Positions 45,001 through 56,700 of a DNA stretch of 64,000 nucleotides are shown here, piece after piece (positions within the stretch are counted from its first letter, which is position 1; each line of letters begins with the position of its first letter). The stretch is from Fulvia fulva (Eukaryota > Ascomycota > Dothideomycetes > Mycosphaerellales > Mycosphaerellaceae): positions 10,602,001 through 10,666,000 of the forward strand of contig NC_063012.1 in assembly GCF_020509005.1 (NCBI RefSeq), given 5' to 3'. The notes under the pieces were generated by a model that was given only the letters and a program-made list of their open reading frames with translations, was not told the DNA's origin and did no database searches. Both the position numbers and the translations under genes were made by a program.

Positions 45001-46950
45001 CTTCGTCGGCTATAGGGTACGGCTATATAAGGCTTTCTAGGAAGGGTAGTGTATGTTAAAGTCTCCTACTACGATGTGGCACCCTTGTCTCTTAAGCGCA
45101 CTGTCTAGGTGTCTATAGACCCCTAGGTCGCGGCTAGACCTCGAGGCTAGCGGTTGTATATATAGGTTGTATATCTAGGTGCTACCTACGTAGAGGGAGG
45201 TAATATCGCCCCCGCCTTCTTCGTCTACGTAGTACACTACCTCCTAGTCGGATTCTAGTATATCCTTACTAATATAGAAGTACGTACGGGGTCTGCCGTC
45301 GCCTCGTAGGCATGTCGTATAGCCTAGTAACTTATAGGTCGTTAGTCTCTTATAGTACGGGTTAATCTATAGCTCCTAGATTATAAGGACGTAGTAGACG
45401 CTCGGGTCCGCCTCGTATAGGAAATGGTTCTAGACTATATCCTTGCTATAGTTGACGTTATACTAGATAATACTAAGCGTGTCGAGGCTAGTTATCGGTA
45501 TCGACAATCATTTCCTCTATAGCGTCCTATGTCCTACTACCTTATACGTCCTAGTCTACGCCTATCGGCTATATACTAAAGGGGAGCCGGGCCTAGTTAG
45601 ATTCCCTCGCCGTAGCTAGTAGAGTACGTGGCCTCCCGTACGCCCTAGGTTACGTATCCTTTATATCGTTCTCGGCCCTAGGGCGCTTATACCCGACTGC
45701 CGCTAGCTAGTTCTAGTATAGGCTAGCCTTATAGTCGCCGTAGAATCTTAGGGCGACGGTTCTATTTATAATTGCCTTATTTTTCTCTAGTTTCCGCTAT
45801 AGGCATTCCGCGCTATACGATAGGTAGTACCCCGGATAGTTCGCGTACCGTCTTGTAGCTAATATATAGTCCCTAGATATATAGTCTCCTATATAGTTCG
45901 AGTAGGCCTACTTGTTTATATACGTATAGGTTTAGTGTCTATACTATTAGCATTTGAAGTATTAGAGGACACGAAAGGATAAGGAGTATTTTTCTACTAT
46001 CTTAAGGCTATATTACTAGATTAGGCCTTGTTCTATTACTAGATCCGCCGCTTTCGCGTCTTATAGCTATACTATTAGCGCCGAGGCCTTCTTACCTTCT
46101 GGCCATTTCCTACGGAGCCAAGTCGCCTTCTAGATTAGAGAGTTAAGAGTGACCGGGTTGTCCTCTTAGAGAGTACGTAGGTAACCCTAGTTAGTAGGGT
46201 CGAACTCCTTAGGTATATCGTAGACTAGGATCGTGAATTGCTTTATTAAGACCTTCGCTAATACCGTAACCTTAGATACCTACTATAGCTATACCTCTAG
46301 GTGCCTCCTAGGAGTAGTAGAGCTAGTATAGATCTGTAGAGTGCCGTTAGACTATTAGTTCACTACGACTACCCCTAGTTAGTTAATTCGTTAGGCGAGC
46401 TCCTTATTTAATAGCTTCGTAACTTCGGCCTAGTCTTCCTTTACTATAATGCGGATCGTAACTATATCGTACGTTAGGCGGGGGCCTAGTGTCGATAGCG
46501 CGACCAATACCTAGCTATAGGGGTGTTAATTCTAGGTAGCCTTACTAATCGCCTAGGACGTCGTCCTCATTTCTTATTACCCTCGGTAATACGATAGTAT
46601 AAGCGCCGTACGTAGCTAAGTAATTATTACCTATAGAGACCGGTATAGGAGCTAATCGTTAGTTTCTATACTTTTTACGTCCTCTATAAGTTGCTACTAG
46701 TTATCTTAGAGGAGCTTCGCCTATAGAGCCGTAGGCGCCGTTAGTACCGTAGCCTAGGCTACTATTACCTAGGAGTTACCTAATATAGCTAGGCACCTCC
46801 GCGGCGTTTAGAGCTAAAGAAATAGGGTGAAGAGAACTTCAAGCTGTCTAGATTAAATAAGGTAGAACTCCCTTAGTTCTAGGGTTAGTGGCCTACTTTA
46901 TTTATCGTTAGAATAGCCTTAATAAGAGCTTTCGAATGTGTCGTGTTTTA
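42067..46950 (-). pseudogene. L3 ORF1 and ORF2 relics
   Basis: This is the reverse copy of the LINE. From 46950 down it holds the 5' region, ORF1 (zinc-knuckle segment near 45950) and ORF2 with the endonuclease G-D-F-N block (near 45070) and reverse transcriptase motifs (L-D-I-S-G near 43710, F-V-D-D near 43438). The 3' untranslated region ends at 42072. TAG/TAA stops occur at most of the same sites as in L1 and L2. Confidence 0.78.
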
Positions 46951-46991
46951 GGGCCACCTCGGTAGAAGTTCGCGAATCCTAGGAAGGCTTC
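46951..46991 (-). pseudogene. Small inverted gypsy scrap
   Basis: On the minus strand it reads [10 protein letters not shown], the conserved stretch after gypsy reverse transcriptases (compare + strand 49560-49600 in G4). It lies between the L3 5' end and the resumption of G4, in reverse orientation to G4. Confidence 0.5.
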
Positions 46992-47183
46992 GAGGCCGTT
47001 AACAAATAGTTACTCGAACAGACTTTAGAAGGTAAGGTACGTAAGGCCGGTTAGAAAATAAGCTAGTCACCGGCACCGGTATTAGTAGTAAGAAAGCCGG
47101 GAGGAGGGCTACGAGTATATATTAACTACCGTAGGCTAAACGCTATTACTATTAAGAATCGCTATCCTATTCTATTAATATAG
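46992..47183 (+). pseudogene. G4 start of reverse transcriptase, inactivated
   Basis: G4 resumes on the + strand at about 46992. It encodes the segment before the reverse transcriptase (L-E-Q-T-L-E-G-K) and its first motifs ([20 protein letters not shown]). The last 16 bases (47168-47183) are the left copy of the L5 target duplication. Confidence 0.7.
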
Positions 47184-49076
47184 ATAGATAGATAGATAGA
47201 TAGATAGATGATTCATTTACCCGTTGTGGTGCCCTCCGGCCTATACGGGTTTATGTCTATATATGTTACTGTATAAGGTAGGAAACCTATTCCTAGGTAA
47301 AAACCTCCTCTCCTTCTCTAATAGCTTCCTTGCTATGAGTTCTCAGTTTTCCTTCCATTAGGGTGCACTAGTGTCATAGTGGTTAGCCTCTGACTACCTT
47401 GTCTGCAACCCTAGAGTTGTCCCCCTCTTCCTGCTCTCCTCCTCCTTCTTTCTCTCCTCAATCCATCTCTCTGTTTCCCTAGTAAGAGAGAACTGCTCCA
47501 AAAATCCTTGGTGGATGATCCACCTTGTAATTCTCTGGAGGTCTCCCTTATTGCTGATCATGGCTTGGAAGTTTCTGTTCCTTGCCCTTGCCCTCCATTC
47601 ACCTCTCCCTGTACTCCATTCTTTGCAAACCAGAAGTCTATGTTCGACATTCTGGGACAGGTAGCCGCATGGGCAACTCTTGTCTTCGATACCTGGGACT
47701 TTTCTCTGATGCAGGTATGCCCTGACTCCGATGTGTTCAGAGCGGATTTGTATTGCTATGCTTGCTTCTGACCTGGTCAGGTCTGAGTACAGTAGGTAGT
47801 TGTGGCTACCAAACTGTTGGAGTGCCTTTGGGGTTCCTGGCCTCTGTGGGGTTCTTGTCCATTCAGTCTTCCAGAGGAGTCCTGCCATCCTTTCAGCTAG
47901 AGACTGTTGCTTCTTCCCTTGGCTGGCTGCTGATCCTCTCCCTTGAGCCCTTCTGTCCTGTTCCTGCTGGGCTAGGTGCAGCTGTTCTGTTAGTTCTTTG
48001 AACTTCTGCAGGTCCTGCTGCTTCTGTGGGGCTGGATTGGGTCTTGCTTGTCTGTGCCTTCTTGTGCACTGGCTCCTGATTTTGTTGACTGCCTTCTGGA
48101 TTACTAGCTGGGCTGGGTATGCAGACGTCTTTCCTGCATACTGGTATCTCAACCCTTGAAGGTAGAGCTTGGCTGGTGGGGAGCCAGACTCCATTTCGAC
48201 CACCCTTGTTGGAGTTGACTTGTATGCTCCAAGCACCTTTTTCAGACAGGAGGCTTGGGCTCTGCTGATGGGATCTGCAATTCTCTTTGGGATCTTGTCT
48301 TGGGCTGACCAGATCTGGGCTCCATATAGCATGGCTGGCTTCACAATGGCCTTGTACATAACCTTTGCTTTCGCAAATGTGGCTCCCCATGTGGAGGCTG
48401 TAAGCCTGTCAATTGATTGCCTGTTGTTGTCTGCTCTTGCCTGTGCTTTCTTGACCTGTGGTCCCCAGCTGAACTTTGGATCCATCCATATTCCTAGCAC
48501 CCTTAATTCACTTGAGGGTTCTGTTGTGTGTCCCTGAATAGTGATTGGGGCTTGCATATTGTGTCTGTTTCTGGCTCTACTGAAGTGGATGAGTTGATAC
48601 TTCTCTGGGGCAAATCTGGCTCCATGTTTCCTGGCCCATTCCTCACATTCCTTGTGTTTCTTCTGCAAGATTCTGCAGTTCTCTTCTGTGCTGTCTGACC
48701 AGGCTAGGATGTTTGTGTCATCTACAAACCCTGAGGCTGATGTGTTTCTGGAGTTTAGCTTTGCTGGCAGGTCTGCCATAAAGAGGAGAAACAGGATTGG
48801 AGACATTGTTGATCCCTGTGGGATTCCTGTCTCTGTAGGCATGCTGTCAGATTTGTATCTGCCCAGTCTTAGTCTTGTGGTTCTGCCTCTGAGGAAGGAC
48901 TGGATAAACTGGACTGTCCAGTTAGGGATAGCCTTCTGTTTCAGGATGTGGATCAGCCTCTGGTGTGAGACATTGTCAAAGGCTCCTGATATGTCTAGTG
49001 AGAGGAGTGTGGCTGCTTTGTTGTTCCCAAAGTGCCATAGGGTCTTGATCTGCTCTGTGATAAGTTCCACAGCTGT
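47184..49076 (-). mobile_element. L5: 5'-truncated LINE, not RIPed
   Basis: This minus-strand LINE of about 1.9 kb is flanked by a 16-bp target duplication, TATTCTATTAATATAG (47168-47183 and 49077-49092). Its 3' end is a tail of about seven GATA units (+ strand, 47180-47209). The 5' end is truncated inside the reverse transcriptase, as is common in target-primed insertion. The coding part keeps normal CpA/TpG. The 3' untranslated part next to G4 (47215-47300) looks poorer in CpA. It interrupts the G4 reverse transcriptase. Confidence 0.92.
47394..49076 (-). CDS. L5 ORF2 fragment: reverse transcriptase and C-terminal Cys/His motif
   Basis: This is the C-terminal part of a LINE ORF2. The frame is open across the 5' junction, so it has no start codon of its own. 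Counted from 49070 (558 residues): L25-D-I-S-G-A-F-D (catalytic D), G82-I-P-Q-G-S, F115-V-D-D (active site), a long thumb/connection region, and a Cys/His motif C-P-C-G ... H ... C near residues 465-485. No RNase H domain is recognisable. The motif set fits fungal Tad1/I-like LINEs. It lacks the endonuclease and the first reverse transcriptase motifs, so it cannot act alone. Its best relatives here are L1-L3, which are a clearly diverged family. Confidence 0.88.
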   Translation of the reverse strand, partial: TAVELITEQIKTLWHFGNNKAATLLSLDISGAFDNVSHQRLIHILKQKAIPNWTVQFIQSFLRGRTTRLRLGRYKSDSMPTETGIPQGSTMSPILFLLFMADLPAKLNSRNTSASGFVDDTNILAWSDSTEENCRILQKKHKECEEWARKHGARFAPEKYQLIHFSRARNRHNMQAPITIQGHTTEPSSELRVLGIWMDPKFSWGPQVKKAQARADNNRQSIDRLTASTWGATFAKAKVMYKAIVKPAMLYGAQIWSAQDKIPKRIADPISRAQASCLKKVLGAYKSTPTRVVEMESGSPPAKLYLQGLRYQYAGKTSAYPAQLVIQKAVNKIRSQCTRRHRQARPNPAPQKQQDLQKFKELTEQLHLAQQEQDRRAQGRGSAASQGKKQQSLAERMAGLLWKTEWTRTPQRPGTPKALQQFGSHNYLLYSDLTRSEASIAIQIRSEHIGVRAYLHQRKVPGIEDKSCPCGYLSQNVEHRLLVCKEWSTGRGEWRARARNRNFQAMISNKGDLQRITRWIIHQGFLEQFSLTRETERWIEERKKEEESRKRGTTLGLQTR

Positions 49077-52000
49077 TATTCTATTAATATAGGAAACGCT
49101 TAACCGTATATACGGAAAGAAGTACTTTACGAAACTAGATATTATAGTAGCCTTTAATAAGTTGCGTATCGCGGAAAACTACGAGTAGCTAATAGCTTTC
49201 GTAATACGCTACGGTATATACGAATGCCTCGTATTACCGTTCGGCCTCTATAACGGACCCGTAACCTTTTAGTCGTATATTAATAAGGTTCTATAGGAAT
49301 ATCTAGATGACTTTATGTTAGTATATCTAGATAACGTCCTCATCTTTAGCGATACTCTAGAGGAACACGTCGAATACGTACGAAAGGTATTAATTAAGCT
49401 ACGAGATACCGGGCTTACTATTAATATTAATAAGTGCGAGTTCTACTAGGAACGTATAAAATATCTAGGCCTTATTATTACACCCGAGGGCATCGAGATA
49501 GACCCGGAGAAATTGGAATGTATATAAACCTAGGAAGCACTAACTAATCTTAAGGATATCTAAGCCTTTCTAGGATTCGCGAACTTCTACCGTAGGTTTA
49601 TCGAGGCCTTCTCTCGTATTACATCCCTATTAACTAACCTAACGAAGTCAGATAGGCCTAGCAATTATAAGAACCGCAGAATTAACTAGACTAATAATTA
49701 CTAGAGCGTATTCGAGGCGTTAAAAGTAGCGTTTAGTAAGGCGGGTATACTAGTATACTATATACCGGGTAGATAGACCGTCGTCGAGACTAACTCCTTA
49801 GACTTTATTAATATAGGTGTGCTCTTATAATACGACGAGTAGGGAGTGTTACATCCTATAGCTTTCTATTCGAAGAAGCTAAGCCCCTAGGACTATAATT
49901 ACGAGATCTATAATAAGGAACTCCTCGCGATTATTAGAGCATTCGAAGAGTAGCGCCCGGAGCTTATATACGAAGTAGACGAGAACAGCGATCTAGTCAA
50001 AGTGTTTATAGACTATAAGAACCTCGAATATTTTATGACTACGAAGTAGCTAAATCGCCGATAAGCGCGATAGGTAGAATTTCTATTATAATTCAACTTC
50101 TAGATTGTATACCGCCTAGGTGTATAAGGAACGAAGCTAGACAGCCTAACGAGACGTAGCTAGGACCTTCCGTAGGGGGTAGACGATCCGAGAAATCAGT
50201 ACTAGTATTAGACATTACTTCCGCTAGAGCGATTCCTTAAGATCGACTCTATATAAGCTACTATTAAAGATATACCCGAAGAAGAAGAAACGACGACTCC
50301 CCTAAATCCTAAAGCAATCGAGTTTATTCTAGAACTAGAATAGGTACTATAAACACAGCTAGTACTAGCTTAGGAAGTATAGACTACGAATAAAGCCGAA
50401 GTCGAAGCTAAACTCGAGTACCGTATAACGACTACTTACGCCCTAGACTAAGAACTTAAGGCGGTAATTAAGATACTACGGAAGGATAGTACTATCCCTC
50501 TACTCTTATAGAAGGCGAAGATATACCCTACGCACTACAAGGTAGATAGTAATATATTATATATACGAAACTAGTACGATAGCTAGAGCCTATAGGTACC
50601 CGATAACTAGGCCCTACGGACTCGGCTTATTAGAATAAATTATAACGCTCTAGTAGTAGGATATCTAGGACGAGCTCGAACCTATAAACTTATAGTACGA
50701 GAATTCTACTGGCCTAGCTTAGTAAGATTAGTACGTAGATATACCGCGAATTGCCGTATATACCGTACGACTAAATCTCTATACTCCTAGCTACCTAGAT
50801 TAGTATACCTACTTTTAGTACTAGACCGACCTTAGAGGTATATCGCGGTAGACTTCGTAGTCGGACTTCCTAATAGCACCCTCGATAGTATGACCTATAA
50901 CAATATTATAACCGTAATAGATAGGCTAACGAAGGAAGTCGAGCTAGTTCCGATCGGAGCGATAACTATATAGAATGCGGCAAGACTTTTCCTTAAGTAT
51001 ATATTCTCCCGATACGGATTTCCTAATACTATTACTTTAGACCGCGGCAAATAATAGGTTACTACCTTCTAGAAGAAACTTTATAAGATACTTCGTATAA
51101 GTCGTAAGCTAAGTTCTTTATACTACCTAGAAACTAATAGACAGTCGGAACGTACTAACTAAGTAATAGAATAGTATCTCCGTATATTTACTAACAAGGT
51201 ATAAGATGACTAGGTAGAATAGCTTTGTCTAGCTTAGTTCGCGATCAATAACTACCTTTCTAAAACTACTAGTATATCGCTATTCTACGCTACTTTAGGC
51301 TATAACCCTAAGTTTATAGAGCGCGTAGACCTAAGCGCTAGAAAAGAGGGAGGACTAACTACTCTCTAGCGACTAGATACGCGATCGGCTAAAGCCTTCG
51401 TACGCCGGATTTACGACCTTTATAAGTACCTTTAAGAAAACATACGGATGTTATAAGCTCTCTAAGCTAAGGTAGTAAACCGCTACCGAAGTATCCCGCT
51501 AGACTATAAAGTAGGCGACTAGGTATACCTAAGTACTAAGAATATCCGTACGACTCGACTATCTAAGAAGCTCGATAGAAGATACGCTAGTCCGTACTAG
51601 ATTATAGAAGTTATACTAGCTAAGCTCTTATATAAACTAAGATTGTCGGACGCTATAGTAGGACTCGACAACTACTTTTACACCTCGTTACTTTAGCGAG
51701 CCGATCATCCCGACTTCCTACTACTCGAAGGCTAGTATCTAGTACTACTACCGCCGATAACTATCGAGCCCGACACTACCGAAGCCGATATAGTCGCTAA
51801 TATAGTCGTAATACCTATATATATATATATAAGGTAGAGAAGATCTTAGATATATATACCCGTAAGCGGGTAGGTAAAGTGAAAAAGGGGTAGAAGCGTA
51901 AAGTAGATACTTAGTACAAGGTAAAATAGCTTAGATATTAGAATAAGGAGGATAGTAAGACCTAGTAACCGGCTAAGAACATGTTTAAATACGCGGCCGC

Positions 52001-52273
52001 CGCTATTATAGACTTTTACTATAGCCGGCCGGAGTTGTCTACGCCTATAAGCTTCGTAGCTCTATCTAATTAGGTCCCCCTAAGCATTTCTCGAAGGGAG
52101 CTAGTCGCGGATAGGCTAGTTATAGATAGACTAGATACAGATGTATTACTAGACGATAATAAGGTATTAGAGGATAATTAGACTTTCGTACGGTTATAGA
52201 GTAGTACGGGCAAGTCGCCGTATAAGATAGATAACGCTTAGAGGACTAAGATGCGTTTTAAGAGGGGGGGTAT
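49077..52273 (+). pseudogene. G4 rest of pol, RIP-inactivated
   Basis: It continues the reverse transcriptase after L5: F-T-K-L-D near 49125, P-F-G-L near 49238, active site Y-L-D-N near 49322 and F-A-N-F-Y near 49580. RNase H follows at about 49780-50110, then a linker, then the integrase zinc region (near 50640-50770) and core (50850-51200, with T-L-D-R-G-K near 51034). The C-terminal segment runs to a purine-rich tract (AGAGGGGGGG, 52261-52270). I recognise no chromodomain. Many in-frame stops. The part 50770-51850 is closely matched by G8. Confidence 0.78.
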
Positions 52274-52457
52274 TATTACGGGCAGCCCGCGACCCCTTAC
52301 TATAGCTACGTTAGCCTAGGTGAACCGCGGACCTTCCGTATTAGGTTAGCGCGGCTTAGCTTTACTTTATAACTTCGCCGCGCCTCGCGCTCCTCTTTCG
52401 TAGCTTCGTAGAACAATAACTCTCTTATTCGGACCCTATAGTACGCGCGCCCTTATA
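52274..52457 (+). repeat. G4 3' LTR, 184 bp
   Basis: TATTACGGGC...CCCTTATA, the same length as 20732-20915. It is followed by the GATAC target duplication (52458-52462). Confidence 0.92.
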
Positions 52458-53553
52458 GATACTACCTAATATATAGGCGCTCGACTCAATTAAGACTACT
52501 AAAGTAAGGCACCCTATCCCTATACTATACGCCCGGTTACGAATAGAAGTATATTGTAGTAGACTTTATCGTCGACCTACCCGCTAGTAAAGATCCCGAT
52601 ACTAGACTAATCTATAAATATATCATAATAGTTACCGATATACTAACTAAACGCGTACGGCTACTCCCTACTAATAACTTAAACGCTAAGTACGCCGCTA
52701 CCTTGTTCTATAAGTATATATTCCCCGTATACGGCCTACCGGAGATAGTCGTAAGCGATAGAGGTACGTAGTTCGTTAGTACGCTCTTCCGTAGACTCTA
52801 CGTAGGGCTTAGTATCTACTAAAATCTTTCTATAGCCTTCTATCTAGAAACGGATAGGCAATTAGAACGTACGAACTAAGTACTTGAATAGTATATCCGC
52901 GCCTATACTAACTATTAACAAGATAACTAGGTCGAGTTACTACTAGACGCCGAGTTCGCCCTTAATAATCACGAGTCTATAAGTACCGGAATGACTCTAT
53001 TCTTCGCCGACTCTAGCCGCTACCCGCGGATAGAGTTTAGTAGCCTAGCTAAACTATAAGTTATAGCTCGGGAAGTACCTAACGTCGAGGCCGCTAACGC
53101 TCTAGTTAATAATATATAAGATACTTCAGTATAAATACGGCGGGTACTCGAGTCTATACGCCGCGACCGCCTAGATAAGCTACGCGACGTATATACTTTT
53201 ACGGAAGTACCCTCGGCCGAAGCCGTAAATACTTGGCGAGCGCTAGCGCCTACCTACTAGCCTAAAGATATAGTTCTACTAGATGCCCGTAATATTAGGA
53301 CTATACGACTAAGTAAGAAACTCGATTATAAGTTCCTTAGGCCGTTTCGGGTCGTTAAGGCCGTAGGTAGACGCTCGTATAAACTCGTACTTAGCGATAG
53401 GATACAAATTTATAAAGTGTTCTATACGAGTAAGTTACGCCGCGTAGTAATCGAAGGGATACCTAGGTAACGTAAACTACTACTAGCGCCCGTAATTATC
53501 GAACGCGAAGGCTAGGTATCGGAGGAACATAAAGTAGAGGATCTAGTAGATTC
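52458..53553 (+). pseudogene. G7 gypsy relic: integrase core and C-terminal part
   Basis: It resumes G7 after G4. It encodes integrase: V-D-F-I-V-D-L-P near 52565 (first catalytic D), S-D-R-G-T near 52758 (second D), and a degraded E region near 52860. The G-P-F-like segment (L-R-P-F-R-V near 53337) follows, then the beginning of a chromodomain-like C-terminus (V-E-D-L-V-D-S-I). It ends at the GATTC target site (53549-53553) of C1. Confidence 0.78.
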
Positions 53554-53771
53554 TATTAAATAGGTACGAGTTGCGTAGTAGTAGAAGACGGCGGATTATA
53601 CTAAAGACAAAGAAGGACCTAATAGGATAGCGTATATCTATATATAGTATCGCTAGTGTTAGTATAGGTGTTTTAGGAGGGATAGCTATACTTAGGACTT
53701 GACTAGTAAGCCCTAATTACTAATCCCTCTAAGCACCTAATGTTGACCCTATAACCTGTATATTCTTAACA
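53554..53771 (-). repeat. C1 3' LTR, 218 bp
   Basis: On the minus strand it runs TGTTAAGAATATAC...CCTATTTAATA. It pairs with 58787-59004. Confidence 0.92.
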
Positions 53772-56700
53772 CTCCTACTTAGGTCAGGAGGTCTTAAACA
53801 ATCCCTTATATAAGCTAGAGCTGCCTTATAAAGTTTTGAAACTACTGGCTATTAAGGGGCTTAGTCAGCCTATTAGTAACTATGTCCTTTATATAGTAGT
53901 AATCTACTATCATCTTCCTTTACTACGAGAGATTCCTAATATAGTGGTATATAACATTAATATGCTTTAACCTGTTATAGATATAGGCATCTTTAACAAA
54001 GGTCAAAGCTACTTAGTTGTTACTTATAAGCTCTACGGGTCTTAGCTTATTAACAGTACTACTTACCTTGATCCTAGGTTAGAATAAACACTCTCTAACT
54101 AGGTCAGGACACCTTATCTCTCTAAGGACTGTAGTAAGAAACTATGACTGCTTAGCTACTACATTTATAGCTATAAACTCAGCCTCTATTATTGATGTGG
54201 CAACAGACTTCTACTTCCTACTTATCTAGGACATAGATGATCTATAAAGGAACTATATATGTCTAAGGATTAAGACTCTGTCTGCCTTATCTATAGTATA
54301 ACTAAAATCTAAGTATCCCTCGAGAATACCTCCTCCTCTTCTATACATTAAGCCTAGGTCCGGGTATGATCTAAGATACCTAGAGAGTTTCTTCAAAGCT
54401 CTAAGATATTGCTTTAAAGGGTTAGCAATATATGAGCTGATTCTTCTAAGGGGGAAAGTAAGATCTAGCCGTATCATTGTCATTAGCTATATCTAGGTAC
54501 TATTATAACCCTAGTACTCCTATTTGTTACACCTCTTATCTATAGTAGCTAAAGGTCTTAGATCCTTATAGCTATCTATAGGTAAGAGTATAGGTGTGGC
54601 CTTCTCTAGAGAGATGCCTATCTTAGTAAGGTTAGTTTGGATATAGTGTCCTTAATCAAGCTTTATAGTGCCTTAGGACCTGTCTCTTATAATCCTTATT
54701 CTAAGGGCCTTCGTAGGTTCACTAAGATCCTTAATCTTGAACACTTTTCTAAGCTTAGCCTTAAACTACTATACATCTAATAGCTTTGGAGCTGCAATAG
54801 GGATGTCATCTATATAGGTGAGGACTATAATGTCTCTTCCTCTATAGATAAGTAGGCATAGATCCACCTAGGACTAGGTAGATCTAATCTGTTCTAGCTT
54901 AGTAACATAGAGCTTGTTCTAATCTCTAGCTGCTTGCTTCTAGTCTATAGTTGGCTTCTAAGGACCTTGAAGACTATATTTGGTAGAATTTCAACACCTA
55001 GGGGTAGGATTATATAGATGTCTTCAAGAAGGCTACTTTCGGTAAAAGTATTGTTCATATCTATCTAGTACATCTCAAGATCTCTCTTACATACTATAGC
55101 TATGAAGACCCTAAGGGTACTATGCCTAACAGTAGGTGCAAAGGTCTCTTTAAAGTCAACACTATATTTCTATAAAAACCCTCTTATAACTAGTCTTGCC
55201 TTAAACTCTTTAATAGCTCTACTGATCATTCTTTTCATATCAAAAACCCACTTAGATGTAACTAGGCTTGCACCCCTTAGTGGTATAACTAGATCTAAGG
55301 TGTTGTTGCTTCCTAAGGCAATAAGTTCTTTCTAGATTGCCTCTTCCTATATATGTCCCTAATTAGGGTCTCCTACTGCCTCCTTATAGGACTTTAGGAT
55401 TAGCACTTCCTGCTAGTAGGCTATAGCCTGCCTAACAGCAGCAAATGTATATCCCTCTACATCATTTAGGATTTCCTCAACCCAGCTTATAGTTGGATCA
55501 AAATGAAACATCTAAGCAATTAATGCCCTATAATGCTTGGCTTTATGCTTAGTAGAGCTATCATCTTCATCCCCCCTTGACCTCTTATTGCCTACAAGCT
55601 GAGGTGGCTGTTAAGGTTGATCCTCCTAAACAAGTTCCTCTTCCTTTTCTTTTCTTAGAGTCCCCTCTACTCTACTCTTCTAGTACACTCTAATGTCTTT
55701 TAGAGGTTAGGGAAGTTGCACAAATAGAGGCTTTGCCTAGAGCTACTATAGCTACATTGATGAACTAGAGACCTAAGCAGGAGGTCTTCTAACGGGGTTT
55801 CTCTTTAGGGCTCTGCTTGACTAGTTTATGAAGGTGATGCTAAGATCTATATCACCCCCCTTCTCATTCTTAAACTAGTCAACTTGCCCGTATGTTTTGA
55901 TGGCTTTTATGTTAGGCTCCTAGAAGAGCCATTGCTTTGTAGTGTTCTCTATATAGCTAATAAAGACAACTTCTTTACCCCTATTTATGAGCTCATTACT
56001 TCTTAAGCCTTAAGGTTAGGATCTCGGGTCTATACAGACTACTGCTTTATATCCCTAGACTCTTAAATGGTCAACTAATGGTACCTAGCTAGTAAAGGCT
56101 TCTTCTAGTAAAAGAGTAGTACTATCTATCATTAGTCTATTTAGAGGTCTGTTTCTGACTACAGTTTGAGTAATAAGGGCATCTAGCTAGAATTCAACTA
56201 GTATACTCGAGTCCTTAAGTATAGCTCTTACTATATTCTTAGAGGCTTAGATTGACCTTTCTACAGGTCTATTCTGAAGTGAGTTATAGGCATCAGTTGT
56301 GTCTATCTAAATGCTAAACTCCTTCTCCTACTGTTTTAGTAAGGAAAGAATTTCCCTTATACTATTACTACGGATTGTAGACAGAAAACACCTTGAGCTG
56401 TTCTCTACCTAAACCTTCTATTCCTTTAGAGCTGTAGGAGCATCACTCCTAGCCTTCAAAGGGATTACCCACTTCTTCCTTAAGACGTTGTCTATAATCT
56501 TAAGCCAGTACTTAAAGCCAAGTCTTAAGACTGCCCCTTAAAAAGGCCCATAGATATCAATAGAGATGAGGGCCAGCCTCTCTCCTTTCCTCTCTATAGT
56601 AGGTCCTTTGAACTTCCTCATGTTTGTAAGGGAGCAGACCTTGCAGTTCTAGTGTTTAGAAGGAACAGGAATAGGATCTTTCTTGTTAGTGACTCTATAT

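Larger units (their letters stand above)
35866..46950 (-). mobile_element. L3: RIPed LINE in reverse orientation, split by G0
   Basis: Its 3' end is at 35866-35929 (tail AATAGATAGATAGATTT on the + strand). The rest lies at 42067-46950 after G0, with ATATC (35925-35929 and 42067-42071) duplicated by the G0 insertion. The 5' end at ~46950 has the same AAAACACGACA start as L2. On the minus strand, ORF1 spans roughly 46.8-45.5 kb and ORF2 roughly 45.5-42.2 kb, both closed by RIP-type stops largely shared with L1 and L2. Confidence 0.88.
20732..52457 (+). mobile_element. G4: RIPed H-family gypsy element, expanded by nested insertions
   Basis: This is a full-length + strand gypsy. It has identical-length 184-bp LTRs at 20732-20915 and 52274-52457, flanked by GATAC at 20727-20731 and 52458-52462. 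Its own sequence is only about 9 kb: 20732-22054, 27672-29770, ~46992-47183 and 49077-52457. The rest is copia C2, LINEs L2/L2b/L3 with G0, and LINE L5. The H family differs from the G0 family in its LTR, a long coiled-coil gag, and the absence of a recognisable chromodomain. Confidence 0.88.

Noticed and set aside
47180..47210. GATA microsatellite as an independent repeat locus
   Set aside because: It abuts the L5 3' end and lies inside its target duplication boundaries, so it is the LINE tail.
47365..47425. tRNA-like stretch (GTCATAGTGGTTAGCC) at the L5 3' end
   Set aside because: It resembles an A-box half, but no B-box, acceptor pairing or T-arm follows, and it overlaps the end of the LINE coding frame.
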